Below, one piece after another: positions 25,454 to 36,568 of a stretch of 64,000 bases of DNA. Below the pieces are notes generated by a model. The model had not been told where the DNA came from and did no database searches. It saw only the letters and a program-made list of their open reading frames with translations. The position numbers were made by a program, and so were the translations under genes. Position 1 is the first letter of the stretch, and each line of letters starts with the position of its first letter. The stretch is from Paracoccaceae bacterium (GTDB taxonomy: Bacteria > Pseudomonadota > Alphaproteobacteria > Rhodobacterales > Rhodobacteraceae), in NCBI GenBank assembly GCA_026989355.1, contig JALSJM010000008.1, forward strand, positions 62,001 to 126,000. Direction: 5' to 3'.

Positions 25454-26935
25454 ATGCTACCACGTCTTGGCAGGCTGGCCGGCATCGCCGCAACAACCGC
25501 CGCAACCTCGGTGCAGACCCTTGCGCTGACCGCCGCACTGGGCACTGCCGCGGTGGCGACAGCCCCGGTTGCCCGGGCCTATGCCCCCCCAGAGGGCTAT
25601 GCCGATCTGGTGGAACAGGTCACGCCCGCGGTGGTCTTCATCGAGGTCAAGGGGAAAGATCCCCGCCAACCCGCCGGCCGCGCACCGGGGTTCAGGATGC
25701 CGCCGGGCCTTGAACTGCCGCCCGGCTTTCCGCCCGTTCCCGGCCTGCCCTCCCATCCGCCGCAGCCGACAACCGGTGTGGGATCGGGCTATATCATCAG
25801 CCCGGATGGCGAGATCGTCACCAACAACCACGTGATTGACGGCGCGGGAACCATCACCGTCAGGCTTGAGGACGGGCGCAGGTTCAAGGCCCGCGTTCTG
25901 GGCACCGATCCCCTGACCGACATCGCCCTGCTGAAGATCGAGGACGGCAGCGTGAAGGATCTGCCCACCGTCAGGTTTGCCGATTCCGGCAGGCTTCGGG
26001 TGGGGGATGCGGTGATCGCCGTCGGCAACCCGTTCGGCCTGGGCGGCACGGTGACGGCGGGGATCATCTCGGCGCTTGGCCGCGATATCGACGCCGGCCC
26101 CTATGACAGCTACATCCAGACCGACGCCGCCATCAACCGCGGCAATTCGGGTGGACCGCTGTTCAACACGAAGGGCGAAGTCGTGGGCATGAACACCGCG
26201 ATCTTCAGCCCCTCGGGCGGCTCGGTGGGTATCGGTTTCTCGATCCCGTCCGACACGATCCGCAAGGTGGTAAGCGAACTGCGCGAAAACGGCACCGTTA
26301 CCCGGGGATGGCTGGGGGTTCGCATCCAGGAGATCACCCCCGAAATCGCCGAGGCCCTGGGGCTTGAGGCCCCCGAGGGCGCGCTGGTTTCCGGTGTCCG
26401 GCCCGACGGCCCGGCCAGACAGGCAGGGCTGCGGGCCGGCGACGTGATCCTCGAAGTGGGCGGCGAAAGGGTGAAGACCATGCAGGAACTGCCCTCCCTG
26501 GTGGCGGCGCTCGATCCCGGCGAAACGGTGCGCTTCGTGATTCTCCGCGACGGCAGGAAGATCGAACGCGATGTAACCATCGGCACGCTTTCCCCCGAAA
26601 AACAGGCAATGCCCCCCCGGGGCAGCGGGGGCAGCGGGCTGTCGCCCTCGAAACTGGGGATCGAGGTCGAACCGCTGACCCCGGAACTTGCCGCCCGTCA
26701 CGGCCTGCCGCCGGACGCCGCCGGGGTCGTTGTCATATCGGTCGATCCCCAGGGCCCGAACGCCGAAGCGCTGCGCCCCGGCGACGTGATCGAGGCGGTG
26801 AACAACGCTCCGGTGCAGACTCCGGGCGAACTGGCCGCAGCGCTGAAACAGGCAGGCGACAGGCCGGCGGTGCTGCTGCGCATCATCCGCCAGGGCATGC
26901 CGCTTTATGTGGGGGCAAGACTGCCCGCCGCCTAG
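25454..26935 (+). CDS. degP: Do/HtrA-family periplasmic serine protease
   Basis: This 493-residue protein has a signal peptide cut near residue 43 (PVARAYA), a trypsin-like domain with H126 (TNNHVIDG), D156 (TDIALLKI) and S232 (NRGNSGGPLF), then two PDZ domains (about 290-375 and 400-485). This is the DegP/DegQ layout. A Pro-rich loop at 75-106 corresponds to the LA loop. It degrades or refolds misfolded periplasmic proteins. The start at 25454 has GGAGG 8-12 bases upstream and the signal peptide begins there; upstream in-frame sequence is non-coding in character. The divergent two-component system may control it, as CpxRA-like systems do elsewhere. Confidence 0.92.
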   Translation: MLPRLGRLAGIAATTAATSVQTLALTAALGTAAVATAPVARAYAPPEGYADLVEQVTPAVVFIEVKGKDPRQPAGRAPGFRMPPGLELPPGFPPVPGLPSHPPQPTTGVGSGYIISPDGEIVTNNHVIDGAGTITVRLEDGRRFKARVLGTDPLTDIALLKIEDGSVKDLPTVRFADSGRLRVGDAVIAVGNPFGLGGTVTAGIISALGRDIDAGPYDSYIQTDAAINRGNSGGPLFNTKGEVVGMNTAIFSPSGGSVGIGFSIPSDTIRKVVSELRENGTVTRGWLGVRIQEITPEIAEALGLEAPEGALVSGVRPDGPARQAGLRAGDVILEVGGERVKTMQELPSLVAALDPGETVRFVILRDGRKIERDVTIGTLSPEKQAMPPRGSGGSGLSPSKLGIEVEPLTPELAARHGLPPDAAGVVVISVDPQGPNAEALRPGDVIEAVNNAPVQTPGELAAALKQAGDRPAVLLRIIRQGMPLYVGARLPAA

Positions 26936-26981
26936 TGCATGTCGCGTCAGATCGCACTTGCTTCGCCCGGGGCGCGCAGGC

Positions 26982-27061
26982 GGTCCGGGCACGCGCCCGC
27001 CCCATGGCAGTCGCATGCCCTGAGCAGCCTGCCGCGCCGAATCCGATCATGTGCGACAGGC
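26982..27061. repeat. Dispersed hairpin-forming repeat, copy 2 (inverted)
   Basis: This is the reverse-complement partner of 38-117; the best part is 27006-27061, with one mismatch in 56. The second stem seen in copy 1 is kept with a G-T pair, while the first stem has one mismatch. It starts 46 bp after the protease stop. Nothing else recognisable lies in 26936-27152 apart from the hairpin at 27113-27128. Confidence 0.8.
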
Positions 27062-27112
27062 TCTGGAAAGGCACTGATCCGACAGTCCGACCGTGCGGGA
27101 AACCACCGGAAG

Positions 27113-27131
27113 CGGCCCTGCGGGGCCGTTT
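27113..27131. terminator. Hairpin between convergent protease and rnj
   Basis: CGGCCC and GGGCCG flank a TGCG loop, followed on the plus strand by TTT. It is 24 bp beyond the rnj stop and 177 bp beyond the protease stop. It is a short, weak terminator candidate for either direction. Confidence 0.4.
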
Positions 27132-27152
27132 CTCGCCAGGGATTTCTCCCGC

Positions 27153-28928
27153 CTATTCCAGGCGGCTGATCACCACAGTCACTTCGGGCTTCTTGCCGCT
27201 TGCGTCGCTGCACGAACGCCGTACGATGCGGATCATCGCCTCTTCCAGACGGTCATCGTCGGCCAGCATGCCGGGCTCGGCGCGGGCCAGGAAGCGGTTC
27301 AGATCATCCTCGATGGTCTCGGCCAGCGGCGCCCCGGAAACGCCGGTTTCGGCCAGCCCCGAAAGCTCGACCCAGGCATCCCCAAGCAGCACCCCGTCCT
27401 CGACCAGAACGGTGGCCAGCACATGGCCGTTCAGGGCCATGCGGATACGGTCGCGCACGATACCGTCCATCGCACCGATCATCACGGCACCATCCAGATA
27501 GGTCCGGCCCGCCTCCACATGTTCAGCGATCTTCGGCACCTCGCCCGTCAGATCCGCCATCATCCCGTTTTCGACGATCTCCGAGGCAATCCCCCTGGCG
27601 CGGGCCAGTTTCATGTGGGCGCGCAGGTGGCGGTGCTCTCCATGCATCGGGATCACCATCCGGGGTTGCACGATCTCGTGCATGCGCTCGAGATCGGGGC
27701 GGTTGGCATGGCCCGAAACATGAAACAGGCTCATGTCTTCGGACACCACATCCACCCCCATGCGCGAGAAGGCGTTCATGATGGCGATCACTCCGCGCTC
27801 GTTGCCGGGGATGGTCTTGGAGGAGAACAGGAACATGTCGCCCTCCTTCAGCTGCAGGCCCATGTATTTGCCGCGCGCCAGCTGTGCCGAGGCCGCTCGC
27901 CGCTCGCCCTGGCTGCCGGTAACGATCAGCATCAGGTTTTCGCACGGGATCTGCACGGCCTCTTCGGGGCTGATCACAGGCGGGAAATCGGTGACAACGC
28001 CGGTTTCCCGCGCCGCCTCGATCATCCGCTGCATCGAGCGTCCGAGCATGCACACCGAGCGCCCCGCGGCAATGCCGGCATCGGCCAGCGTCTTCAGCCG
28101 GGCGATGTTCGAGGCGAAAGTGGTGGCCACCATCATGCCCTCGGCACCAGCCACCAGCCTGCGGATCTCGGGGCCGACGGTGGCCTCCGAACGGTTGGGG
28201 CGTTCGGTAAACACATTGGTGGAATCGCAGACCAGCGCCTGCACCCCCGGTTTCGCGATCTCGGCCCAGAGCTGCGGATCGAACGGCTCGCCCTCGACAG
28301 GGGTTTCGTCAAGCTTGAAATCGCCGGTATGCACCACCCGTCCGGCCGGCGTATCGATCGCCAGCCCCGAGCTTTCGGGAATCGAGTGCGAGATCGGCAC
28401 GAAGGATACATCGAACGGCCCCGCCCTGACCACCGCGGGCCAGGGTTCGGCGGTCAGCACCTCTTTCGGATCAAGGCCGCGCTCTTCCATCTTGCGCCGG
28501 GCAATATGGGCGGTGAAGGGGCGGGCATGCACCGGCACGCGCAGCCTGTCCCACAGCAGGCTGACGGCCCCCACGTGATCCTCGTGCGCATGGGTGATGA
28601 AGATCGCCTCGATCCGCTCCCGGTTCTCGACCAGCCAGGCGATATCGGCAAAGATCAGGTTGACGCCGGGGGTGGAATCCATGTTGGGAAAGGTGACCCC
28701 CAGATCGACCACGATCAGCCGTTCGCGCCCCGGGGCGCCATAACCATAGACATAGCAGTTCATGCCGATCTCGCCGGCGCCGCCCAGCGGCAGGAAGATC
28801 AGGCGTTCGTTGCCATTCCCCTTCTCGCCGCCGCCCTTGCCGCGGCCACGCCTGCCGCCTCCGTTGTGCCTGCCCCGGCGCGATGCGGTCCGGCCCTTGT
28901 CCGGCCTGCTGCTCTGGTTTTCGCTCAT
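27153..28928 (-). CDS. rnj: Ribonuclease J
   Basis: This 591-residue metallo-beta-lactamase/beta-CASP ribonuclease has the zinc motif THAHEDHVGA at 112-121, further motifs VHTGDFKLDETP and SGHANR, and a C-terminal RNase J domain. It performs 5'-3' exonucleolytic and endonucleolytic RNA processing. The first ~40 residues are a Gly/Arg/Lys-rich tail (GRHNGGGRRGRGKGGG) that may bind RNA. Its ATG overlaps the coaX stop (ATGA). It is the last gene of the nuo-birA-coaX-rnj transcription unit, an arrangement seen in other alphaproteobacteria. Confidence 0.93.
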   Translation of the reverse strand: MSENQSSRPDKGRTASRRGRHNGGGRRGRGKGGGEKGNGNERLIFLPLGGAGEIGMNCYVYGYGAPGRERLIVVDLGVTFPNMDSTPGVNLIFADIAWLVENRERIEAIFITHAHEDHVGAVSLLWDRLRVPVHARPFTAHIARRKMEERGLDPKEVLTAEPWPAVVRAGPFDVSFVPISHSIPESSGLAIDTPAGRVVHTGDFKLDETPVEGEPFDPQLWAEIAKPGVQALVCDSTNVFTERPNRSEATVGPEIRRLVAGAEGMMVATTFASNIARLKTLADAGIAAGRSVCMLGRSMQRMIEAARETGVVTDFPPVISPEEAVQIPCENLMLIVTGSQGERRAASAQLARGKYMGLQLKEGDMFLFSSKTIPGNERGVIAIMNAFSRMGVDVVSEDMSLFHVSGHANRPDLERMHEIVQPRMVIPMHGEHRHLRAHMKLARARGIASEIVENGMMADLTGEVPKIAEHVEAGRTYLDGAVMIGAMDGIVRDRIRMALNGHVLATVLVEDGVLLGDAWVELSGLAETGVSGAPLAETIEDDLNRFLARAEPGMLADDDRLEEAMIRIVRRSCSDASGKKPEVTVVISRLE

Positions 28929-29704
28929 CTTCCGATCTGGTCCTTGTTGTATTGATGGATGACGGTCAGCCCGTGCATCGTCAGGTCGTCCTCGAATGCA
29001 TCAAACAGGGCCTGGCCCTGCTGGAACAGGGGGGCAAGCCCCCCGGTGGATATGATTTTCATGTTTCGGCCCCTCTCAGCCCGGATACGCGCACAGATCC
29101 CCTCGACCAGCCCCACATATCCCCAGAACACCCCCGACTGCATGCAGGCCACGGTATTGGTTCCGATCACGTGCCCGGGCTTCGTCACATCCACATGCGG
29201 CAGGGCCGCAGCGGCTTCGTGCAGGGCGCGCAGGCTGAGGTTGACGCCGGGCGCGATCACCCCGCCCACATAGGCGCCGTCGGTATCAACCACATCGAAG
29301 GTGGTGGCCGTGCCGAAATCGACGATGATCAGATCACCGCCATGGCGGTCGAAACCGGCCACCGTATTCACCAGACGGTCGGGGCCCACCTGGGTGCCCG
29401 CATCCACCCGCACCTCGACCGGCAGCAGGCAATCGGGCCGCCCCACCACCAGGGGGCGGCATCCGCAATAGCGATCGGCAAACACCCGCAGGTTCCACAC
29501 CACCCGCGGCACGGTAGAGGAAATCACCACCGCATCCACATCGAACGGAATGCCGTGGTGCCGCAGCAGCGTGTCGAGCCAGACGAAATACTGGTCGGCG
29601 GTGCGCCGATGCTCGGTGCTGGTGCGCAGGGTGCAGAGGAACCTTTTCCCGTCCCACAATGCAAAAACGGTGTTGGTGTTGCCGCAATCGATCGCAAGAA
29701 GCAT
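28925..29704 (-). CDS. coaX: Type III pantothenate kinase
   Basis: This 259-residue ASKHA-fold kinase has the phosphate-binding start [15 protein letters not shown], a substrate motif GPDRLVNTVAG and the second phosphate motif DFGTATTFDVV. It phosphorylates pantothenate in the first step of CoA synthesis. It is cytoplasmic and K+ dependent in studied members. Its start overlaps the birA stop by one base (TGATG), and it overlaps rnj by four. Genes for biotin ligase and CoA synthesis next to complex I form a common alphaproteobacterial arrangement. Confidence 0.94.
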   Translation of the reverse strand: MLLAIDCGNTNTVFALWDGKRFLCTLRTSTEHRRTADQYFVWLDTLLRHHGIPFDVDAVVISSTVPRVVWNLRVFADRYCGCRPLVVGRPDCLLPVEVRVDAGTQVGPDRLVNTVAGFDRHGGDLIIVDFGTATTFDVVDTDGAYVGGVIAPGVNLSLRALHEAAAALPHVDVTKPGHVIGTNTVACMQSGVFWGYVGLVEGICARIRAERGRNMKIISTGGLAPLFQQGQALFDAFEDDLTMHGLTVIHQYNKDQIGR

Positions 29705-30477
29705 CAGCTGCCCTCCCTGCCGGTGAAGAACACCTCGCCTGCTGCGATGCGGCGAAGCCCTGCTCCCGTGTCTAGAACAAGGGCGCCGTGCTCGTCCAGC
29801 GTCTCGAAACGCCCGGTGAGGCGTGCATTCCCGGCCTGCACGGCAACTTCGCCGCCAAGATGCGCGGCGCGCGCCAGCCAGGCACGGCGGATCGGAGCAA
29901 AACCATGCGCGGCAAAACCGGCCGCGTGGCGGGCGAAGGCAGGGGCCAGAAGATCAAGGAATTCCCCGGGCCCGATCCGGCAGCCGGTAGCCGGAGCCAG
30001 CGCCACCGGCGCAAGGGCGCCGGCGGGAAGGGCCGCCGGATCGGGCGCCCCGGACAGGTTCACGCCAATGCCGATCAGCAGCAGATCGCCACGGCTTTCC
30101 AGCAGGATGCCGGCAAGCTTCCGCCCGTCGAGCAGCACGTCATTGGGCCATTTGAGGGTGAAGCGCGCAGACATGCCCGTTGCCCGGGCCAGAGCATCGT
30201 GAAGCGCGAGCGCGGCGATGAAGGAGTGCAACGCACGCTCCGGGGGCGGCATTCCGGGGCGCAGCAGCAGGGTGGCCGCGAAATTGCCTTCGGGATCATG
30301 CCAGCGGCGTCCGCGCCGTCCGCGCCCCGTCGTCTGACGCAGCGCCATGATCCAGGCGGGTGCGGCCAGATCACCCGCGCGCCGGAGCGTTTCATCCATG
30401 GTGCTGTCGCATTCCGCCAGAACCAGCCGGCCGGTGCCGGCCGGCCAGTCGGACCACTTGTCGGGCCTATCTGACAA
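29704..30477 (-). CDS. birA: Biotin--[acetyl-CoA carboxylase] ligase
   Basis: This biotin protein ligase has catalytic-domain motifs [26 protein letters not shown] (the GRGRxG biotinyl-AMP loop) and [18 protein letters not shown]. There is no N-terminal DNA-binding domain, so it is not a repressor. It biotinylates carboxylase subunits, which here could include the methylcrotonyl-CoA carboxylase subunit at 50546. No ATG start is available. The best start is a TTG at 30477 ([11 protein letters not shown]), overlapping nuoN by 11 bp; another TTG lies at 30534. About 257 residues. Confidence 0.88.
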   Translation of the reverse strand: MSDRPDKWSDWPAGTGRLVLAECDSTMDETLRRAGDLAAPAWIMALRQTTGRGRRGRRWHDPEGNFAATLLLRPGMPPPERALHSFIAALALHDALARATGMSARFTLKWPNDVLLDGRKLAGILLESRGDLLLIGIGVNLSGAPDPAALPAGALAPVALAPATGCRIGPGEFLDLLAPAFARHAAGFAAHGFAPIRRAWLARAAHLGGEVAVQAGNARLTGRFETLDEHGALVLDTGAGLRRIAAGEVFFTGREGS

Positions 30478-31915
30478 GGGCCGCCGCCGCTGCCTCGGCA
30501 AGGGGTTCGAGCCCCAGAAGGTTGACCACCCCAAGCAGCATCACCGCCGCCGTCGCCATCAGGAACAGCCACTGCACCGGGGGCATCGAGGTGTCGATCG
30601 CCTCGCCCTCTTCGCCGAAATACATGTAATAGACGATGCGCAGATAATAGAAGGCACCGATCACCGAAGCGATCATCCCCACCCCTGCAAGCCACACCAG
30701 CCCCGCATCCACCGCAGCCTTCAGCACATAGAACTTGCCGAAGAAGCCCAGCAGCGGCGGAATGCCCGCCAGGCTGAACAGCAGGATCAGCATTGCCAGC
30801 GCCTTGCCAGGTGCATGGAGCGAATAGAGATTGAGCGCCGCGATATCGGCAAGCGGGCGGCCATCGCGCTTCATCGACAGGATGAAGGCGAAGGTGCCCA
30901 CGTTCATCATCACGTAGATCACCATGTAGATCAGCATTGCCTGCACCCCGAAGCTGCCCCCCGCTGCCAGCCCCATCAGCGCAAAGCCCATGTGCGAGAT
31001 CGAGGAATAGGCCATCAGCCGCTTGATGTTGGTCTGGCCGATGGCCGCAATGGCGCCAAGCAGCATCGAAAGCACCGACAGCAGAACCAGGATCTGGCTC
31101 CAGTCACCAACCGCCAGACCGAAAGCATCGTGCAGCACCCGCGCCATCAGCGCCATGGCCGCCATCTTGGGAGCGGTGGCGAAAAGGGCGGTTACCGGCG
31201 TGGGCGCGCCTTCATAGACATCGGGTGTCCACATGTGGAAAGGCACGGCGGAAACCTTGAAGGCCAGACCGACAAGGATGAACACCAGCCCGAACAGCAG
31301 ACCGATCGGCACGCGGCCATCGCTGAGCGTGGTGATCAGCACGTCGAAGCGGGTCGAGCCGGCAAAGCCGTAGGCCAGCGAGGCCCCATAGAGCAGAAGC
31401 CCCGATGACAGCGCCCCCAGCACGAAATACTTGAGCCCGGCCTCTGTGGATTTCACGTTGTCGCGGTTCATCGCCGCCAGCACATAAAGCGCCAGGGACT
31501 GCAGTTCGAGCCCCATGTAAAGCGCCATCAGGTCACCGGCCGAAACCATCATCATCATGCCCACCGCGGCCAGCGCCGCAATGATCGGATATTCGAACCG
31601 GGCAAGCCGCCCGCGATCCAGATAGTCTTTCCCCGTCAGCAGCACCGCGGCCACCGCCAGCAGGATCGTGATGCGGGCAAAGCGCGAAAACCCATCGTCG
31701 ATGAAGGCCCCGTTGAAGGCCTCGCGCGCGGCCGGGGCGCGCATCCCGATCCACAGCGCGATCGCCGCCATCACCAGCGCGGTAAGCCAGGTAAGGGCAC
31801 CGCTGAGCCTGTCCTTCCCGGTATAGACGGCGAAGATCAGCGCCGCCATTGCATAGACCGCCAGGGTGATTTCCGGGGCGAGGATTGCCAGTCCGGTGGG
31901 GATATCGCTCGTCAT
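30467..31915 (-). CDS. nuoN: NADH-quinone oxidoreductase subunit N
   Basis: This antiporter-like proton-pumping subunit of complex I has about 482 residues and 13-14 membrane segments. It shows [17 protein letters not shown] and the conserved Lys in the YTGKDR-to-KDYLDRG region and in later helices. The start [16 protein letters not shown] at 31915 is chosen; an ATG at 31927 lies two bases after the nuoM stop but its ribosome site is too close. It is the last complex I gene and overlaps birA. Confidence 0.94.
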   Translation of the reverse strand: MTSDIPTGLAILAPEITLAVYAMAALIFAVYTGKDRLSGALTWLTALVMAAIALWIGMRAPAAREAFNGAFIDDGFSRFARITILLAVAAVLLTGKDYLDRGRLARFEYPIIAALAAVGMMMMVSAGDLMALYMGLELQSLALYVLAAMNRDNVKSTEAGLKYFVLGALSSGLLLYGASLAYGFAGSTRFDVLITTLSDGRVPIGLLFGLVFILVGLAFKVSAVPFHMWTPDVYEGAPTPVTALFATAPKMAAMALMARVLHDAFGLAVGDWSQILVLLSVLSMLLGAIAAIGQTNIKRLMAYSSISHMGFALMGLAAGGSFGVQAMLIYMVIYVMMNVGTFAFILSMKRDGRPLADIAALNLYSLHAPGKALAMLILLFSLAGIPPLLGFFGKFYVLKAAVDAGLVWLAGVGMIASVIGAFYYLRIVYYMYFGEEGEAIDTSMPPVQWLFLMATAAVMLLGVVNLLGLEPLAEAAAAALVR

Positions 31916-31929
31916 CGTCTGTTCCATCC

Positions 31930-33489
31930 TCAATGCTCCGCTGCGGCACGGGGTTCGGCCCCGGCGCCGCCCTCGGCGGCCGCCCCGACCGCCTGGTGAT
32001 AGTTTTCGACCAGCGCCTGCACCGACGGACCGGTGATGTCGGTCACCAGCCCCGGATAGACCCCGAGCAGCAGCGTCATCGCCACCAGCGGCGCAAAGAT
32101 CAGCCTTTCGCGCGGGGTAAGATCGCCAATGGTGCGCAGGGCCTCGCGAACCAGATCGCCGAACACCACCCGACGATAGAGCCACAGCGCATAGGCCGCC
32201 GAAAGGATCACCCCGGTGGTGGCCACCGCCGCCGCCCAGGTGTTGGCGCGGAAGGTGCCCAGAAGGGTCAGAAACTCGCCCACGAAACCCGAAGTGCCCG
32301 GCAGCCCCACATTGGCCATGGTGAAGAACATGAACACAAGCGCATAGGCCGGCATCCGGTTCACCAGCCCGCCATAGGCGGCAATTTCACGGGTGTGCAT
32401 GCGATCATAGATCACGCCCACGCACAAAAACAGCGCCCCCGAGATGAAACCATGGCTCAACATCTGGAAGATCGCCCCGTCCACCCCCTGCTGGTTGGCG
32501 GCGAAGGTGCCCATCGTCACATAGCCCATGTGGGCAACCGAACTGTAGGCGATGAGCTTCTTCATATCTTCCTGGACCAGAGCCACCAGCGAGGTATAGA
32601 CGATGGCGATCACGGAAAGCCACATGATCAGCGGCGTGAACAGATCGCTGGCAACCGGGAACATGGGAAGGCTGAAACGCAGGAATCCATAGCCGCCCAT
32701 CTTCAGCAGGATCGCCGCCAGCACAACCGATCCCCCGGTGGGCGCCTGCACATGGGCATCGGGCAGCCAGGTGTGCACCGGCCACATGGGCATCTTCACC
32801 GCGAAAGAGGCAAAGAAGGCCAACCACAGAAGCGCCTGCATCCCCCCCGTCACCGTCAGGCCCAGCACCTGCAGCGGCGCGCTGGCGAACTGATGATCGA
32901 GCAGCGCCGGGATGTCGGTAGTGCCGGCATCCATGTACATGGCCACCATCGCCACCAGCATCAGAACCGAACCGAGCAGCGTGTAGAGGAAGAACTTGAA
33001 CGCCGCATAGATCCGGTTCTGCCCGCCCCAGATGCCGATGATCAGGAACATCGGGATCAGCCCCGCCTCGAAGAACAGGTAGAACAGCACCAGATCAAGC
33101 GCCGTGAACACGCCGATCATCAGCGTTTCAAGCACCAGGAAGGCGATCATGTAATCCTTCACGCGGGTTTTCACGTTCCAGCACGACAGGATCACCAGCG
33201 GCATCAGGAAGGTGGTGAGCATCACGAACAGCACGCTGATCCCGTCCACCCCCATCTTGTATTTCAGGCCCAGGATCCATTCCTTTTCCTCGACGAACTG
33301 GAAGCCCGTGTCGGAAGGATCGAATCCGGTCAGGATGAACAGCGAAAAGACGAAGGTGGTCAGGGTGGTGATCAGGGCCACCCATTTCGCATTGCCGCGT
33401 GCGGCCGGGTCGTCTCCTCGCAGGAACAGGGCCAGGATCGCCGCGCCCAGAAGCGGAATGAAGGTGACGATGGAAAGAAGATTGTCCAT
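31930..33489 (-). CDS. nuoM: NADH-quinone oxidoreductase subunit M
   Basis: This 519-residue antiporter-like membrane subunit has the conserved [38 protein letters not shown] and about 14 transmembrane helices. It pumps protons. Its ATG overlaps the nuoL stop (TAATG). The C-end has an Ala/Gly/Glu-rich tail ([17 protein letters not shown]) not needed for the fold. Confidence 0.95.
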   Translation of the reverse strand: MDNLLSIVTFIPLLGAAILALFLRGDDPAARGNAKWVALITTLTTFVFSLFILTGFDPSDTGFQFVEEKEWILGLKYKMGVDGISVLFVMLTTFLMPLVILSCWNVKTRVKDYMIAFLVLETLMIGVFTALDLVLFYLFFEAGLIPMFLIIGIWGGQNRIYAAFKFFLYTLLGSVLMLVAMVAMYMDAGTTDIPALLDHQFASAPLQVLGLTVTGGMQALLWLAFFASFAVKMPMWPVHTWLPDAHVQAPTGGSVVLAAILLKMGGYGFLRFSLPMFPVASDLFTPLIMWLSVIAIVYTSLVALVQEDMKKLIAYSSVAHMGYVTMGTFAANQQGVDGAIFQMLSHGFISGALFLCVGVIYDRMHTREIAAYGGLVNRMPAYALVFMFFTMANVGLPGTSGFVGEFLTLLGTFRANTWAAAVATTGVILSAAYALWLYRRVVFGDLVREALRTIGDLTPRERLIFAPLVAMTLLLGVYPGLVTDITGPSVQALVENYHQAVGAAAEGGAGAEPRAAAEH

Positions 33490-35591
33490 TACTCGGCTCC
33501 CCCGCTGATCGCCATCCAGGTCAGAAGCACCACGATCCCCACCACCATCGCAAGGGCATAGGTGAACACGTAGCCGGTCTGCACGGCGCGGGCAAAACGC
33601 GTCATCCGCGGCACCAGCCCCATGGCCACGCCATTGATCGTGCCGTCGATGAGCCGCTCGTCGCCACCCTTCCAGAACAGCCGTCCGAGACGGAAGGCGT
33701 TCTTCACGAAGAGGGCGTCGTAAAGCTCGTCGAAATACCACTTGTTCAGCAGGAACAGGTAGAGCGGACGGAAGGTGGCGGCCAGCCGCTGCGGCAGCGC
33801 CGTGTTGCGTATGTAGAACAGCCAGGCCAGCGCCAGCCCTCCGAGCATGGCAAGGAAGGGCGCGAATTTCACCCATTTGGGCGCGTGGTGAGCGCGGTCC
33901 ATCACCTCGCCGCCGCGCAGCATGAAGATCGCTCCCTCGGGCGCCACGCCGGGCGCGGCTGTCATGTGGCTGCCGCCTGCCGGCACCGCCCCGTGGCCTG
34001 CCCCGGCAGCACCGCCCGAACCTTCGGCGGTGGCGGCCCCGGCGGCGGTTTCCTCATGCGCGGGAATGGCGAAGAATTCGTTCACCTGCTCATGCTTGCC
34101 GAAGAAGCTGCCATACCACAGCATCCCCGAAACCACCGCGCCCAGGGCCAGCGCATAAAGCGGCACCCGCATCACCAGTGGCGCCTCGTGGGCATGTTCA
34201 TGGGCATGGCTGTCGCGCGGTTGTCCGAAAAATGTCATGAAGATCAGCCGCCAGCTGTAGAAGCTGGTGAAGGCGGCGGCGATCACCAGCAGCCAGAAGG
34301 CAAACTCGGCCACCGACGTGCCTGCCCCCCAGGTGGATTCGATGATCGCATCCTTGGACAGGAACCCCGCAAAACCGATCTGGGTGCCCGGTATCCCCAC
34401 CCCGGTGATCGCCAGCGTGCCGATCACCATCAGCCAGAAGGTCTGCGGGATCTTGTGGCGCAGCCCGCCATAGCGTCGCATGTCCTGTTCGTGGTGCATG
34501 GCGTGGATCACCGCGCCCGCACACAGGAACAGCAGCGCCTTGAAGAAGGCATGGGTCAGCAGGTGGAACATGGCCACCGAATAGACGCCCACCCCCGCCG
34601 CGGCGAACATGTAGCCCAGCTGCGAACAGGTGGAATAGGCGATCACGCGCTTGATGTCGTTCTGCACCAGACCCACGGTCGCGGCGAAAAAGGCGGTGAC
34701 GGCGCCGGTCACCACGATCATGTCGGTGGCCGCCGGAGCATATTCGTAAAGCGGCGACATGCGCACCACCAGGAACACCCCCGCCGTCACCATGGTTGCG
34801 GCATGGATCAGCGCCGAAACCGGTGTCGGGCCCTCCATCGCATCAGGCAGCCAGGTATGCAGGAAGAACTGCGCCGATTTCCCCATGGCGCCGATGAACA
34901 GCAGCACCCCCACCAGATTGGCGGCGTTCCAGTCGCGCCACAGGAAGGCAAGGTTCTGATCGGCCAGCGCGGGAGCGGCGGCGAACACGTCGTCAAGAAC
35001 GATGCTGTCGGTCAGCCAGTAAAGGGCGAAGATGCCGAGCGCAAAACCGAAATCGCCTACCCGGTTCACCACGAAAGCCTTGATCGCGGCCGCATTGGCG
35101 CTTGGCTTGCGGTAATAGAAGCCGATCAGAAGATACGAGGCCACGCCCACACCTTCCCAGCCGAAGAACAGCTGCAGCAGGTTGTCGGATGTCACCAGCA
35201 TCAGCATGGCGAAGGTGAAGAAGGAAAGATAGGCGAAGAAGCGCGGCTTGTAGCTTTCGCCCGGCTTCCATTCGGGGTCATCGGCCATGTAGCCGATGGA
35301 ATAGAGATGCACCAGCGCCGATACGGTGGTGACCACGATCAGCATGATGGCGGTCAGACGGTCCATGCGGATGCCCCAGTCAACGCTGAGGGTGCCGCTT
35401 TCCACCCAGCGGAAAAGGGCAATGTGCTGCGTGCCCGGTTCAAGTCCGAGGAACAGGATCCAGGCCAGCACGGCCGAAAGGAACAGGAGCCCGGTGCTGA
35501 CATACTGGGCCGCGGCCTCGCCGATCAGGCGCCAGCCGAACCCCGCGATCAGAGCGCCCGCCAGCGGGGCGAAAAGAAGGATCGTAGCCAT
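33489..35591 (-). CDS. nuoL: NADH-quinone oxidoreductase subunit L
   Basis: This 700-residue antiporter-like subunit is recognised by [36 protein letters not shown], about 16 membrane helices and the long amphipathic C-terminal helix region that braces the membrane arm. A Gly/Ala-rich insertion ([20 protein letters not shown]) in a loop near residue 530 is longer than in many homologues. The start at 35591 gives the expected [15 protein letters not shown]. Confidence 0.95.
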   Translation of the reverse strand: MATILLFAPLAGALIAGFGWRLIGEAAAQYVSTGLLFLSAVLAWILFLGLEPGTQHIALFRWVESGTLSVDWGIRMDRLTAIMLIVVTTVSALVHLYSIGYMADDPEWKPGESYKPRFFAYLSFFTFAMLMLVTSDNLLQLFFGWEGVGVASYLLIGFYYRKPSANAAAIKAFVVNRVGDFGFALGIFALYWLTDSIVLDDVFAAAPALADQNLAFLWRDWNAANLVGVLLFIGAMGKSAQFFLHTWLPDAMEGPTPVSALIHAATMVTAGVFLVVRMSPLYEYAPAATDMIVVTGAVTAFFAATVGLVQNDIKRVIAYSTCSQLGYMFAAAGVGVYSVAMFHLLTHAFFKALLFLCAGAVIHAMHHEQDMRRYGGLRHKIPQTFWLMVIGTLAITGVGIPGTQIGFAGFLSKDAIIESTWGAGTSVAEFAFWLLVIAAAFTSFYSWRLIFMTFFGQPRDSHAHEHAHEAPLVMRVPLYALALGAVVSGMLWYGSFFGKHEQVNEFFAIPAHEETAAGAATAEGSGGAAGAGHGAVPAGGSHMTAAPGVAPEGAIFMLRGGEVMDRAHHAPKWVKFAPFLAMLGGLALAWLFYIRNTALPQRLAATFRPLYLFLLNKWYFDELYDALFVKNAFRLGRLFWKGGDERLIDGTINGVAMGLVPRMTRFARAVQTGYVFTYALAMVVGIVVLLTWMAISGGAE

Positions 35592-35596
35592 GGCCC

Positions 35597-35902
35597 CTAA
35601 CCTTTCATCACGTTGACGTCTTCAACCTCGATCGAGCCGCGATTGCGGTAGAAGGCCACCAGAATGGCCAGCCCGATCGAGGCCTCGGCCGCGGCCACGG
35701 TCAGCACGAACATGGTGAATACCTGGCCCACCAGATCGCCGAGGAAATGCGAGAACGCCACCAGGTTGATGTTGACGGCAAGCAGCATCAGTTCGATCGA
35801 CATCAGGATGATGATCACGTTCTTGCGGTTCAGGAAGATGCCGAAGATGCCGATCACGAACAGACCGGCGGCCAGCGAAAGGTAATGTTCAAGTCCGATC
35901 AT
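35597..35902 (-). CDS. nuoK: NADH-quinone oxidoreductase subunit K
   Basis: This 101-residue, three-helix proton-channel subunit has the normal family length. It shows the conserved Glu in [14 protein letters not shown] and a second Glu in [14 protein letters not shown]. The ATG at 35902 follows the nuoJ stop by two bases; a TTG at 35908 is also in frame. Confidence 0.95.
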   Translation of the reverse strand: MIGLEHYLSLAAGLFVIGIFGIFLNRKNVIIILMSIELMLLAVNINLVAFSHFLGDLVGQVFTMFVLTVAAAEASIGLAILVAFYRNRGSIEVEDVNVMKG

Positions 35903-35904
35903 GT

Positions 35905-36519
35905 TCAAAGCCCCTGCCCCGGTTTCACGTCCTTCAGTTCCATGGCTTTCGCCGGATCGCGGTGCATCTGTTCAACCACGTTCTGGCGCTTCACGTCCTT
36001 GCGGTGGCGCAGGGTCAGCACGATCGCGCCGATCATCGCCACCAGCAGGATCAGCCCCGCTGCCTGAAACAGATAGATGTAGTCGTCGTAGATCAGCCGC
36101 CCGAGCGCCGCGGTATTGTGCACCTCGCCCGGATCCGGAGCGGGCGCGGCACGCAGGTTGCCGGCTGTTTCGGAAAATTCCCACGGCCCGAAGGCCAGCC
36201 CCAGATTCATCAGGAAGATGATGCCGATGAACAGCGCAAGCGGCACGTATTTCGCCATCTGACCGCGCAGTTCCTCGTAATCCACATCGAGCATCATCAC
36301 CACGAACAGGAACAGCACCATCACCGCCCCCACATAGACGATCACCAGAAGCATCGCCACGAATTCGGCCCCGAGCAGGATGAACAGCCCCGCCGCACTG
36401 AGGAAGGCCGAGATCAGCCAGAGCACCGAATGAACGGGGTTCTTCGAGACCACCGTCATCGCGGCCCCCACCAGCGAGGTGATGGCAAACAGGTAAAATG
36501 CCAGTCCTGCGACACCCAT
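35905..36519 (-). CDS. nuoJ: NADH-quinone oxidoreductase subunit J
   Basis: This 204-residue membrane subunit of complex I has about five helices, including the conserved [20 protein letters not shown] with the pi-bulge region. The start at 36519 ([11 protein letters not shown]) has GAGGG upstream. It lies 49 bp after nuoI. Confidence 0.95.
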   Translation of the reverse strand: MGVAGLAFYLFAITSLVGAAMTVVSKNPVHSVLWLISAFLSAAGLFILLGAEFVAMLLVIVYVGAVMVLFLFVVMMLDVDYEELRGQMAKYVPLALFIGIIFLMNLGLAFGPWEFSETAGNLRAAPAPDPGEVHNTAALGRLIYDDYIYLFQAAGLILLVAMIGAIVLTLRHRKDVKRQNVVEQMHRDPAKAMELKDVKPGQGL

Positions 36520-36568
36520 TTTCTGTCCCTCTCTTCCCGGGCCTGCGGCCCTTCCAGCCCGATCCGCC

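Noticed and set aside
25014-25538. 174-codon minus-strand frame in the gap before the protease gene
   Set aside because: Arg/Cys/Ser-rich translation without any domain; it overlaps the protease signal-peptide region antisense.
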